Source of the DNA: JAWKWH01 sp041397625
Lineage (GTDB): Bacteria; Pseudomonadota; Alphaproteobacteria; Rhizobiales; Rhizobiaceae
NCBI GenBank assembly: GCA_041397625.1
Contig: JAWKWH010000001.1
Span: forward strand, 372,001 to 436,000
Length of the DNA stretch: 64,000 bases
Reading direction: 5' to 3'
The position numbers and the translations under genes were made by a program. The notes beneath the pieces are model-generated. The model was not told the DNA's origin. It searched no databases and worked only from the letters and a program-made list of their open reading frames with translations. This document shows, piece by piece, positions 38,571 through 46,049 of this stretch (its first letter is position 1; each line of letters opens with the position of its first letter).

Positions 38571-38894
38571 TCAGCCCGGCGTCTGAATACGCCCGCGTCG
38601 CTTGCGCTTGTAGCCGAGCAGGTAGAACAGCAGCGACAATATCGCCATCACCGCGAAGCCGGGCTGATTCAGCACCCAGATCATGAACGGATCCCAGATC
38701 ACCGGCGATAGGTAGCGCTGCACCACCGCCTGGGCCAGATTGAGCGTGTCCGGCGATGTCTCGTACCAGCTTACTCCGAGCGGCTTCAGCGTCACCGCCG
38801 AGGCGGCTATGGAACGGGCGCCGTCGAGCACCGCCATGATCACGGCGACGCAAAGCGCGATCATCGACAACAGGCGCAGCGCGAACCTGATCAT
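38571..38894 (-). CDS. small two-helix membrane protein, conserved in appearance
   Basis: About 107 residues with an N-terminal membrane helix (FALRLLSMIALCVAVIMAVLDG) and a C-terminal helix (GFAVMAILSLLFYLLGYKRK) followed by a basic tail. The middle stretch GVSWYETSPDTLNLAQAVVQ is probably periplasmic. I recognise the general style as a conserved hypothetical of Rhizobiales but cannot name it. GGAGG lies immediately upstream of the tandem ATG codons at 38897 and 38894; the second has the better spacing. It ends 166 bases upstream of the BMP-protein start on the same strand. Confidence 0.65.
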   Translation of the reverse strand: MIRFALRLLSMIALCVAVIMAVLDGARSIAASAVTLKPLGVSWYETSPDTLNLAQAVVQRYLSPVIWDPFMIWVLNQPGFAVMAILSLLFYLLGYKRKRRGRIQTPG

Positions 38895-39131
38895 CATTCC
38901 TCCACGTTTCGGTATTGCGGTGCCGGCGACTCATATTGCCTGATGTGGCCAAGCGCAATCGCCGGCCGGTCGCGATTGCGTGATCGGCAGCGCACAAGGG
39001 GAGGGCGCGCAACCCCTTGGCAACCGCCGATCAATCGACTAGATCAGCGGCTCCGGCCGGCCAAGGCGGCCTGGAAGTTCTCAATGCGTCCGCATTTGTC
39101 GATTTCCAGGGCGGTGCAGCGGCGTTGGCGA

Positions 39132-39222
39132 CGGTGAGGTGGCCGAGTGGTTGAAGGCGCACGCCTGGAACGCGTGTATAGGGGAAACTCTATCGAGGGT
39201 TCGAATCCCTCTCTCACCGCCA
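39132..39222 (+). tRNA. tRNA-Ser (GGA)
   Basis: A full cloverleaf of about 88 bases plus encoded CCA (39220-39222). The acceptor stem GGTGAGG pairs with TCTCACC. The anticodon arm is CACGC-CTGGAAC-GCGTG with anticodon GGA. A long variable arm (serine type) and the T-arm loop GGTTCGAATCC are present. Discriminator base is G, correct for serine. The 234 bases before it hold no recognisable gene. Confidence 0.95.
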
Positions 39223-39408
39223 TTTATTCACTGTTTTCATACACTTAGTGAATTTCAATACCCCAAATCGCGCTGTTCTGCGCACTTGCGGGCGACGAAC
39301 TCGAATGCCGAGAGCGCCGTATCGGCGGGGTTGGCGCGGAATGCGACCCTTGTTGTGAATCGGCATCCAATTGTGCCCCTATCGGCGTATGAACTGGCCG
39401 TCGAGGCT
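39223..39408. other. tRNA-proximal scar region with unassigned fragment
   Basis: Between the tRNA and the IS3 remnant there is no intact gene. On the minus strand a frame ending at 39255 reads FRANPADTALSAFEFVARKC near its end. It looks like the coding C-terminus of some protein but has no start and no recognised family. It may be a relic left by insertion and deletion next to the tRNA. Confidence 0.35.
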
Positions 39409-39735
39409 CTGCGGCGCACCACTGCGAACCGCAACCCCGCGCCTGGCGTGGTCCATCAGAGCGCTCACGGCGGTCAGTATTGCTCTATCGGCCACCAGGC
39501 CGAGCTCCGAATGTATGCGATCCTGATCTCGATGAGCGGCAAGGGGAACTGCTATGGCAACTCGATGGCCGAAACATTCTTCAAGACGAACCGGTCAGAG
39601 CGGATCTGGCCAGTCGCCCGGCAGACCCGCCGACAAGCCGAAAATGCCATCGCCGGCTACATCGACGGGTTCTACAATCCCGTCAGGCGGCTGATGAGAG
39701 CGGCCGGAAACGAGGGCTGTGAAACATCGGCATGA
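39409..39735 (+). pseudogene. remnant of IS3-family transposase (OrfB, rve domain)
   Basis: About 108 codons match the middle and end of IS3-group OrfB integrases: VHQSAHGGQYCS, then ISMSGKGNCYGNSMAETFFKT, then AIAGYIDGFYNPVRR. The usual HHSDRGSQY is changed to HQSAHGGQY, so a catalytic aspartate is lost. The N-terminal part and OrfA are absent, and the usual RRHSALGY ending is altered. No clear terminal inverted repeats were found. This is a decayed, inactive copy between tRNA-Ser and the denitrification block. Confidence 0.85.
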
Positions 39736-39853
39736 TGCCGCCGGGATCTCGGGGCAACCTCGTCAATTCAGCCCCTGCTCACGATCCCGGATTTGTGTTC
39801 GCGGACCTGATTGGCGGTATGACTGCCGTGCAAAGGCCGGGCTCCGGATTTAT

Positions 39854-39867
39854 TTGATCCCGCGCAA
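39854..39867 (+). promoter_or_regulatory. FNR/NNR-like box upstream of DUF1858 gene
   Basis: TTGAT-cccg-CGCAA fits the TTG-N8-CAA core of Crp/Fnr-family sites, with a perfect left half and a partial right half. It lies 58 bases before the DUF1858 start. A Crp/Fnr regulator is encoded next to that gene, which supports a low-oxygen or NO response. Confidence 0.4.
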
Positions 39868-39924
39868 CGACCGCAAGAATTGATGTCGTTTATCTAAATC
39901 GGGTGTTCAAGGCGATGAGACGCA

Positions 39925-40176
39925 ATGCACACCGACTGTGACATCGATCTCGATCAACCGCTCGAAGAGTTGATGCGCCAGTGGCCTTCAGCGGTTCCCG
40001 TGTTCATCCGTCACAACATTCTCTGTGTTGGCTGCGCGCTTTCTTCTTTTCACTGCTTGCGGGATGCTTCGGCCCTGCATGGTGTCGATTCACGGATGAT
40101 TGTTCGCGAAATCCTGGCGGCCGCACCGCCGCGCGGCTCCGACAGCGGCGAGCAACGGGACCGTTCGCCTGTATGA
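39925..40176 (+). CDS. DUF1858-domain small protein
   Basis: An 83-residue protein with a DUF1858-like domain: DIDLDQPLEELMRQWPSAVP at the start and the cysteine pair in HNILCVGCALSSFHCLRDA near residue 36. Such short domains, also seen at the start of ScdA/RIC-like and hybrid-cluster-associated proteins, often sit beside nitric-oxide and denitrification regulators. A redox or Fe-S related role is likely but not proven. It is convergent with the Crp/Fnr regulator (10-base gap) and preceded by a TTG-N8-CAA box. Confidence 0.75.
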   Translation: MHTDCDIDLDQPLEELMRQWPSAVPVFIRHNILCVGCALSSFHCLRDASALHGVDSRMIVREILAAAPPRGSDSGEQRDRSPV

Positions 40177-40186
40177 GATGCCGGGG

Positions 40187-40882
40187 TCAGGTTCTGCCTT
40201 CGGCAATCAGCAACAGCTGGTGGCCGGAGAGGATTTCGATCCGCTTGCGGCCCGAACGCACGATGTTGCGGCGCTCCCAGGCACTCAATGTCCGCGACAC
40301 CGTGTGCAGGGTGGTTCCCGTCATCTCGGAAAGATCCTGCCGCGAAATCGGAAAGTCGATCAGAATGCCGTCGCTGGTCTTTCGGCCGCTTTGGTTTGCA
40401 AGGCGTAGCAGGGCGCTGGCTATTCTTTGCTCGACCTGCGCCGTTGCCATCTCCGCTATTCGGTCATGCGCCTCCTGCAGGCGGGTGCCGATTGTCTGAC
40501 TGGCCGCTGTCGCAAACGAAGGATAGCGTCTGACGGTGTCGGCCCAGACGGAGCAGGGCCAGCCAAGCACGACACAATCGACCACGGCGACCGAATTGGC
40601 TGGATAGGTATCGCGGCCGAGCGCGGGCGCGATTCCCATCAGTTCTCCCGTCGAGGCGAATCTTACGATAACAACCTCGCCGTTCGGCCGTACCAGCTCG
40701 ATCCGCACATAGCCGTCCAGAAGCAGATAGAACGCCTCGGCCTCCTGATCCTGGGAAAACACATGCTGGCTGCGAACCACGAGGCGCGATTGTCCCAGGC
40801 CGAGAAATTCGGCTAAAGCTTCCCGGTCGAAATCGGCGAAAAGCGGCATACTGGCAATCAGGGAAGGATCCGGCGTGTTCAT
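40187..40882 (-). CDS. Crp/Fnr-family regulator without Fe-S cysteines (DNR/NnrR-like)
   Basis: 231 residues. A cyclic-nucleotide-binding fold at about 10-130 (FSQDQEAEAFYLLLDGYVRIEL, FASTGELMGIAPALGRDTYP) is joined by a long helix to a winged HTH whose recognition helix is TTLHTVSRTLSAWE near residue 190. That helix keeps the E-SR-type contacts for TTGA/TCAA half-sites. It lacks the N-terminal cysteine cluster of FNR, so it probably senses NO through haem as DNR/NNR proteins do, rather than O2 through a 4Fe-4S cluster. It is divergent from pseudoazurin across a near-perfect FNR box, which suggests it controls both itself and the nos genes. Confidence 0.85.
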   Translation of the reverse strand: MNTPDPSLIASMPLFADFDREALAEFLGLGQSRLVVRSQHVFSQDQEAEAFYLLLDGYVRIELVRPNGEVVIVRFASTGELMGIAPALGRDTYPANSVAVVDCVVLGWPCSVWADTVRRYPSFATAASQTIGTRLQEAHDRIAEMATAQVEQRIASALLRLANQSGRKTSDGILIDFPISRQDLSEMTGTTLHTVSRTLSAWERRNIVRSGRKRIEILSGHQLLLIAEGRT

Positions 40883-40899
40883 GCAAACCCGTCTGCTGT

Positions 40900-40913
40900 T
40901 TGATCGCGCTCAA
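40900..40913. promoter_or_regulatory. FNR/DNR box between the Crp/Fnr regulator and pseudoazurin
   Basis: TTGAT-cgcg-CTCAA matches the TTGAT-N4-ATCAA consensus at 9 of 10 positions. It lies 17 bases upstream of the regulator ATG (minus strand) and 61 bases upstream of the pseudoazurin ATG. The spacing would allow activation of pseudoazurin and repression of the regulator. Confidence 0.7.
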
Positions 40914-40974
40914 AGTTTCCAGGCGCCGCCGATGATATCGATCCCGAAAATTTAAGCCAGTCTTGGAGCACAAT

Positions 40975-41415
40975 ATGCGTATCGCAATCACTGTCCCGGC
41001 CATTCTGGCCGTCATTCTCTCCGCCGCGACCGTTCAGGCCGAAGAGTTTGAGGTCAAGATGCTCAACAAGGGCGAAAAAGGCACGATGGTCTTCGAACCC
41101 GACCTGGTCATGGCCCAGCCCGGCGATACTGTCAGGTTCGTTCCCACCGACAAGGGTCACAACGTGGAATCGATCGACGGCATGCTGCCCGAGGGTGTCG
41201 AGGCGTTCAAGAGCAAGCCGAACGACGAATTCGTGCTGACGCTGGGCGCCGAGGGCGCATACGGCGTCAAATGCACGCCGCACTACGGCCTTGGCATGGT
41301 CGCCCTCGTGGTTGCCGGCGAGCCGGTCAACCTCGAGGAGGCGATGGAGGTCAAGCAGAAGGGCAAGGCCAAGAAGCGCTTCAAGGAGATTTTCGAGGCC
41401 TACGAGGCGCAGTAG
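40975..41415 (+). CDS. pseudoazurin (periplasmic blue-copper electron carrier)
   Basis: 146 residues with a Sec signal peptide cut at VQA-EEFEV. The type 1 copper ligands are visible: His in KGHNVES, then Cys, His and Met in VKCTPHYGLGM. Pseudoazurins donate electrons to nitrite reductase and, as probably here, to nitrous oxide reductase. The C-terminal extension is the helical EAMEVKQKGKAKKRFKEIF typical of the family. The ATG at 40975 has GGAG seven bases upstream, and an FNR box lies in the promoter. It ends at a strong terminator shared with nosX. Confidence 0.93.
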   Translation: MRIAITVPAILAVILSAATVQAEEFEVKMLNKGEKGTMVFEPDLVMAQPGDTVRFVPTDKGHNVESIDGMLPEGVEAFKSKPNDEFVLTLGAEGAYGVKCTPHYGLGMVALVVAGEPVNLEEAMEVKQKGKAKKRFKEIFEAYEAQ

Positions 41416-41437
41416 CCGCAATCAGCCGAAGCTGTTG

Positions 41438-41478
41438 AAATCCGCATCCCGGTATCGCGGGATGCGGATTTTTTTTAG
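41438..41478. terminator. bidirectional terminator between pseudoazurin and nosX
   Basis: A perfect 14-base stem AAATCCGCATCCCG (41438-41451) / CGGGATGCGGATTT (41458-41471) with a 6-base loop. A long T-run follows on the plus strand; only three T on the minus strand. It lies between the convergent ends of the pseudoazurin gene and the nos operon. Confidence 0.9.
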
Positions 41479-42435
41479 TCACGAGGAAACGTCCAGCCGG
41501 TTTCCGCTGCGGTCGACCGCGATCGACCTGCCGCCTGGATATCTCGCCAGCGAACGAATGATCGCCCGCCGGCTCATGCCGCAGAAGGCGGTGGAGAGAC
41601 CGTCGGCCACCGCGGCCGACGGATGGATCACGCTGACCCGCCGCCATCCGGTAACCGAGGCGCCCTTGGCCGGGTCGAGAATGTGACCGCAGTTCCCATC
41701 GACGCCGAAACGCATACCCGCCGGCGCCGAGGTGGCGATCGCCATATCGGTGAGCGCGATCTGCTCTTCGGCAGCGCCATCCTCCGTTTCGCTGATGCCG
41801 ACGCGCCAGGGCCTGCCCGGTTCCGGAACGCCTAAGGCGGCGATTTCGCCGACCGAGACCAGAACGTTGCTCAGGCCTTCGCCGCGCAGCATCGCCGCGA
41901 CCCGGTCGGTGGCATAGCCTTGTGCAATACCGTTCAGCGTCATCGCCATTCCGGCTTTCCGGAAGCGGATGGCATCCGGTTCGATCTCGACATGCTCAAA
42001 ACCGATCAGGTTGCGCGCATGCCCGACAACGGCAGGGGCGGGAGCGCCGGACGATGCGGCAAGCGCCAGCCAAAGCGGCTGCACGGTCGGGTCGAACATT
42101 CCGCCCGTCGCCCTGTGTATGGAGCCTGCCAGCGACAATAGCCGGACAAGGTCGGCCGGCGGATTGTCGTGCCTGCCGGCGGAATTGAGCCTGACGAGAT
42201 CGCTGTCGGGAAGATAGAGGCTGAACATCCGCTCAAGCCGGGCGATTTCGCGGCGAACCATGTCGGTCAGTCGGCGGAAATCCCTTTGATCGAGCCCGAG
42301 GATGGTGAGCGAGGCGCGCGCGCCCATGGCCTGGCCGGTCCAGTAGCGCGGTTTGGCGATCGCCTCGGTCATTGTTCCGGGTAGTACTGTGGCGGCAGCG
42401 GCGATGGCGATGAATCTGCGGCGGGTAAGGTTCAT
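41479..42435 (-). CDS. nosX: NosX, FAD:protein FMN transferase (ApbE family)
   Basis: 318 residues. A Tat signal peptide (LTRRRFIAIAAAATVLPGTM) precedes an ApbE domain: MGARASLTI, FSLYLPDSDLVRLNSAG, GGMFDPTVQPLW, the NGIAQGYATDRVA motif, VSVGEIAALG and the metal-site AVADGLSTAF. It attaches FMN covalently to a threonine of NosR in the periplasm, which is required for N2O reduction. It is last in nosRZDFYLX and its ATG overlaps the nosL stop by 4 bases. Confidence 0.93.
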   Translation of the reverse strand: MNLTRRRFIAIAAAATVLPGTMTEAIAKPRYWTGQAMGARASLTILGLDQRDFRRLTDMVRREIARLERMFSLYLPDSDLVRLNSAGRHDNPPADLVRLLSLAGSIHRATGGMFDPTVQPLWLALAASSGAPAPAVVGHARNLIGFEHVEIEPDAIRFRKAGMAMTLNGIAQGYATDRVAAMLRGEGLSNVLVSVGEIAALGVPEPGRPWRVGISETEDGAAEEQIALTDMAIATSAPAGMRFGVDGNCGHILDPAKGASVTGWRRVSVIHPSAAVADGLSTAFCGMSRRAIIRSLARYPGGRSIAVDRSGNRLDVSS

Positions 42436-43031
42436 TGGATCACATGGCCTCCGTGACCGATATCTCCGACGTCCTGGTCACGAAGCCCGACGGCGTCCTG
42501 GTCTCCCGTCCGCTCGGGCTCGATTACCGGCGATATGTCGACGGGCGCAAGGACGTAGTCGTCGGGAATGTCCACCAGGCGCACCACATCACCGCCATTG
42601 CGCCCGGCAAACGCCAGTGCCTTCCGCTCGTCGCCGAACGGAATCGCCTCCGGCGCGCCCATGCCGCCCCGCAACCCGCTGCCGATGACAAACCACGCCG
42701 CTTTGGCGTCGATCCAGTTGTCGATTCCCGGCTCGGCCCAGTTCGGCGCCTCGCCCATGTCGCTTACATAGACGACGGACCATTCCTCGGTTTCCTCCGG
42801 CAGTCTGGTAAAGGCAATCGCGTCGCGAACCTGACTGAACCAGATCGGTTGTTCGAAACGCACCAGGTGAATCTGGGCTTTCGGGCCTTCGTGGTCGGCA
42901 AGGTTCATCTGGCAGTAATGACCAAGCGCGTCGTCGGTCATGGCGGCGGCTTGCGGTATCGAGACCGATTGCTGGTCCTGGCAGGCCGTCAACGCCAGAA
43001 CAGTGCACGTCGCGATGACAAGTCTCCGCAT
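42432..43031 (-). CDS. nosL: NosL, copper-binding outer-membrane or periplasmic lipoprotein
   Basis: 199 residues. The lipobox LTAC (Cys about 17) shows it is a lipoprotein. The copper-linked region around HYCQMNLADHEGPKAQIHL is typical of NosL, and VVYVSDMGEAPNWAEPG follows. NosL delivers Cu(I) to NosZ through NosDFY. An in-frame GTG directly precedes the ATG at 43031; the ATG touches the nosY stop, and the stop overlaps nosX by 4 bases. The tail after the core domain (EPERTGDQDAVGL onward) is rich in Asp, Gly and His and could bind metal. Confidence 0.9.
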   Translation of the reverse strand: MRRLVIATCTVLALTACQDQQSVSIPQAAAMTDDALGHYCQMNLADHEGPKAQIHLVRFEQPIWFSQVRDAIAFTRLPEETEEWSVVYVSDMGEAPNWAEPGIDNWIDAKAAWFVIGSGLRGGMGAPEAIPFGDERKALAFAGRNGGDVVRLVDIPDDYVLAPVDISPVIEPERTGDQDAVGLRDQDVGDIGHGGHVIQ

Positions 43032-43855
43032 CACGGTTCCAGTCTCCTCAACAGCAATGACGAGAATGCCAGAGCGGCCAGCGACCAGGCGGCAAGGCTG
43101 GCCAGGCCGGTCCAGGCCGGAAACGGCAGCGTATCGGCCATGCCGCCGGCCGGAGAACCGGTCCCGGTCTCCAACAGCGCCATGTTGAACACCCGGAAGG
43201 CATCGGCCGGGTTGGCGACCAGCAGCCAGGGAAAGACGGTCCTGGCAAACACCCCGTCGGCATCGGCCACGAGCGCACCGAACAGCGCAAGATCGTACAG
43301 GACCACCGCCACAAGCCAGATACCGACCGCAAGCGCCGCCGCCGTGCCGCTATGGCGCGTCGCGGCGCTTGCGACATAACCGAGCGCCAGGAAGGTTGCG
43401 CCGAGCCCGATGCAAGTCACCATCAGGCTCGCCAGTGCCGCCATTCCCGCGGTGGTTCCGCCGGCAAACACAAAGATGACCAGACCCGCGATTCCGTATC
43501 CCGCCGCAATGGCAACCGCCAGAACGGCCAGATGGCCAAAAAACTTGCCGGCGACAAGCGCGGTCCGCGAAACCGGGCTTGCGAAAGACAACTGGATCGT
43601 GCCGCGCTCCACCTCACCGGCAATGGCATCGAAGGCCAACAGCAGAGCCATGAGCGGCACCAGATATACCGACAGGGTGGCCAGGTTGGCGACGGCCACG
43701 GTCAGCGGATCGACCCGCACTGTGCCGGTGGGCGACGCCCCGACAAATCCGAGCACCAGCGCGAATACGGTCAGCACGCCTGTCGAGAGCAGCATCCAGC
43801 GGTTGCGCCGGCCAAGCTTCAGTTCGATCGCGGCGATTGTCAGAAGCCGGCTCAA
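43031..43855 (-). CDS. nosY: NosY, ABC transporter permease of the NosDFY copper-maturation complex
   Basis: A 274-residue ABC-2 type permease with six hydrophobic helices. Marks are the amphipathic start RLLTIAAIELKLGRRNRW, the FDAIAGEVERGTIQLSFASPVSR coupling loop near residue 75, and the closing LLLRRLEP. With NosF and NosD it forms the machine that assembles the CuZ site of NosZ. It overlaps nosF by 4 bases. Confidence 0.92.
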   Translation of the reverse strand: MSRLLTIAAIELKLGRRNRWMLLSTGVLTVFALVLGFVGASPTGTVRVDPLTVAVANLATLSVYLVPLMALLLAFDAIAGEVERGTIQLSFASPVSRTALVAGKFFGHLAVLAVAIAAGYGIAGLVIFVFAGGTTAGMAALASLMVTCIGLGATFLALGYVASAATRHSGTAAALAVGIWLVAVVLYDLALFGALVADADGVFARTVFPWLLVANPADAFRVFNMALLETGTGSPAGGMADTLPFPAWTGLASLAAWSLAALAFSSLLLRRLEP

Positions 43856-44766
43856 TTTGTTTTCTCCTCGGGTTCCGGCTGCGCCGAGTAATGGCGGTAG
43901 ACATCATCGAGACCGGGCTGCAGGACATCGAAATCGGTGACAAGCGAACCCAGCGCGCTGATGGCGGCAATCCGCGCCATCTTTTCGGGCATCGCACAGG
44001 TCAGTTCGACCGATTGCCCGTTGAGCCGCCTGCCGCCGAGCCTGGCCGAAACCTCCGCCACGCTGTCCGGCCTTGCCTTGACCCTGATCCGCAGCGGCGC
44101 CTTCGACGCCGCCTGCAGTTCCTCAAGCGGAGCATTGGCGACGAGCCTGCCGTGGTTGAGGATGGCGACACGGTCGGTCCGTGCCTCGAGCTCGCTCAAC
44201 CCGTGCGAAGACAGCACGATCGCGCTGCCGTTTGCCGCGGCCTCGTCGATCAGCGTGTAGAACTGCTGGCGCGACAGCGGATCGAGACCGCTGGTCGGCT
44301 CGTCGAGCAGCACCAGGCCGGGCCGGCCGGCCAGCGCCTGCGCCAGTCCGAGCCTCTGCCGCATGCCCTTCGAATATGTGCCGGCATAGCGGTTGGCCGC
44401 GTCCGCCAGCCCGACGCGGGCGAGCAGGTCGTCGGCGATCCTGGTGGGAAGGCCCTTCAGGCCGAGATAGAATGTGAGAACTTCGCGCCCGGTCAGCAGC
44501 TTGGGAAACGTAACGTTTTCGGGGACGTAGGCGACGTATTTTCTGGCCGCCTCGCTTCCGGGCCGGCATGCGGCAATGGAGATTTCGCCGCTGTCCGGTT
44601 TGGTGAAGCCGAGGATCAGCCGGAAGAGCGTGGTCTTGCCGGCGCCGTTATGGCCGAGAAGCGCAAGCCGCTTGCCGGGTTCGAGCGACAGGGAAATATC
44701 GTCCAGCGCGCATACGTTCCGGAACGATTTGCAGATGGCGTTCACGTTGAGCGGCGTGCCGGTCAT
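43852..44766 (-). CDS. nosF: NosF, ABC ATPase of the NosDFY complex
   Basis: 304 residues. Walker A is LGHNGAGKTTL near residue 38, the signature is YSKGMRQRLGLAQAL near 135 and Walker B is LVLLDEPTSGLDPLS. The C-terminal domain (about 220-304) matches the NosF accessory region. It drives conformational changes in NosD through NosY for copper delivery. The ATG at 44766 overlaps the nosD stop by 4 bases; the frame extending upstream to 44937 lies inside nosD and is not used. Confidence 0.92.
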   Translation of the reverse strand: MTGTPLNVNAICKSFRNVCALDDISLSLEPGKRLALLGHNGAGKTTLFRLILGFTKPDSGEISIAACRPGSEAARKYVAYVPENVTFPKLLTGREVLTFYLGLKGLPTRIADDLLARVGLADAANRYAGTYSKGMRQRLGLAQALAGRPGLVLLDEPTSGLDPLSRQQFYTLIDEAAANGSAIVLSSHGLSELEARTDRVAILNHGRLVANAPLEELQAASKAPLRIRVKARPDSVAEVSARLGGRRLNGQSVELTCAMPEKMARIAAISALGSLVTDFDVLQPGLDDVYRHYSAQPEPEEKTN

Positions 44767-46037
44767 GAATGACCTCTTTCCAGCGTTTCCAGCGGCTGTG
44801 ACAGCGGCGCTGGATGCATCAGAGGAAAGGTGTCGACCACGCCTCCGGGCAGAAGTGCGGGAAACTCGCGCTGCGCCCAGCGCACCAGTTGGATTGCCGG
44901 ACTGCCGAGCAACAGTTTCGCCACCGGTTGGGTCCACAGCACCTGGTCGATCAGGTCGTTCGGCCGGTACGGCTGATCGGCAATGCCATCGCCGTTCACG
45001 TCATAGGCGGCATGGTCGCTCCAATAGTTGCCGCGGCTGCCGTCGCTCCATTCATGGTGCTTCGAACCGACATATTTGACCTGTGTCCGGTTGGCGATGA
45101 AGGCGTTGCCGACAAGCGTGTTGCGCTCCGAACCGGCGGTGAAGTGTATGCCGATTGGACACCCCTCGAACCGGTTTCCGGAAAGCCGGTTCTTGTTGGC
45201 GTTGTACATGAACAGGCATTTTTCGCCGCCGCCCAGCACGAGATTGCCGCTAATCTGCGCATTGTTGGCGTAGTTGAGCATGATCCCGTGATCGCGATCG
45301 TCGACGGAGGCGTTGCCGACGATCCTGAGCCGGCTGGAGAACATCAGCGCATAGCCGAGGTGATTGCCGACCGAGACGTTGCCGCTGACTTCGCTGTCGT
45401 TGGCGTACATGTAATGGATGGCGAAGCGCAGCTTCTCAAACCGGTTGTCGCGAAAGATGTTTCTGCGGCTCGTATTGACGAAAATGCCGTCGCGGCCGAG
45501 CCGGACATTGTTGTTCTCGACAATCGAACCGGGCGCGTTCCAGACATAGATGCCGTTGCCGCGATCGTTCATGCGATGATCGCTGCGTCCCGTGATCGCA
45601 TTGCCGCGAACCACCGCGTCGCGCGCGCCATGTATATCGATGCCGTGCAGGTTCCCGCGAACGATATTGTTCTCGACGACCGCGTTGCGCGCCTTCTTTG
45701 TCAGCTTGATGCCCGAATCCAGTGTCTGGTGATCCGAGCCGGACCCGGTCACCACCAGGCCCGAGATGGTCACATTCGGTGCGTCGACGGTTATGACGGT
45801 TCCGGTTCCATTCCCCCTTACTTCGGCATCGCCATCGCCGCGCAGCGCGATGCTGCGGTCGATAACGATATCGCCGCCATGGATGCCGGCGCCGAGCAGG
45901 AGGATGTCCCCCGGCTCGGCCGTGGCAATCGCCCGCGCCAGATTTGCTCCGCCCGGCTCGACGGCGATCTCGGCAGCGATTGCCGACACCGCCGCGAACA
46001 GGAGCGGGAACAAGAAGGAGATGGCGCGAGCGATCAT
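44763..46037 (-). CDS. nosD: NosD, periplasmic parallel beta-helix copper chaperone partner
   Basis: 424 residues. A signal peptide (LFPLLFAAVSAIAA) precedes about ten right-handed beta-helix coils with repeating asparagine turns such as VVENNIVRGNLHGIDIHG, IVENNNVRLGRDGIFV and GNVSVGNHLGYALMFSSR. The C-terminus (QPVAKLLLGSPAIQLVRW) is typical for NosD. It receives copper from NosL and passes it to apo-NosZ. It is 12 bases downstream of nosZ. Confidence 0.93.
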   Translation of the reverse strand: MIARAISFLFPLLFAAVSAIAAEIAVEPGGANLARAIATAEPGDILLLGAGIHGGDIVIDRSIALRGDGDAEVRGNGTGTVITVDAPNVTISGLVVTGSGSDHQTLDSGIKLTKKARNAVVENNIVRGNLHGIDIHGARDAVVRGNAITGRSDHRMNDRGNGIYVWNAPGSIVENNNVRLGRDGIFVNTSRRNIFRDNRFEKLRFAIHYMYANDSEVSGNVSVGNHLGYALMFSSRLRIVGNASVDDRDHGIMLNYANNAQISGNLVLGGGEKCLFMYNANKNRLSGNRFEGCPIGIHFTAGSERNTLVGNAFIANRTQVKYVGSKHHEWSDGSRGNYWSDHAAYDVNGDGIADQPYRPNDLIDQVLWTQPVAKLLLGSPAIQLVRWAQREFPALLPGGVVDTFPLMHPAPLSQPLETLERGHS

Positions 46038-46049
46038 GGTATCGGTCCG

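Noticed and set aside
39139..39408. Open frame running from inside tRNA-Ser into the IS3 remnant
   Set aside because: It begins within the tRNA and the part before 39409 has no transposase similarity, so only the later part is called as a pseudogene.
39887..39901. Second FNR-like site TTGATgtcgtttATCTAA before the DUF1858 gene
   Set aside because: The half-sites are 7 bases apart instead of 4, and the right half is incomplete.
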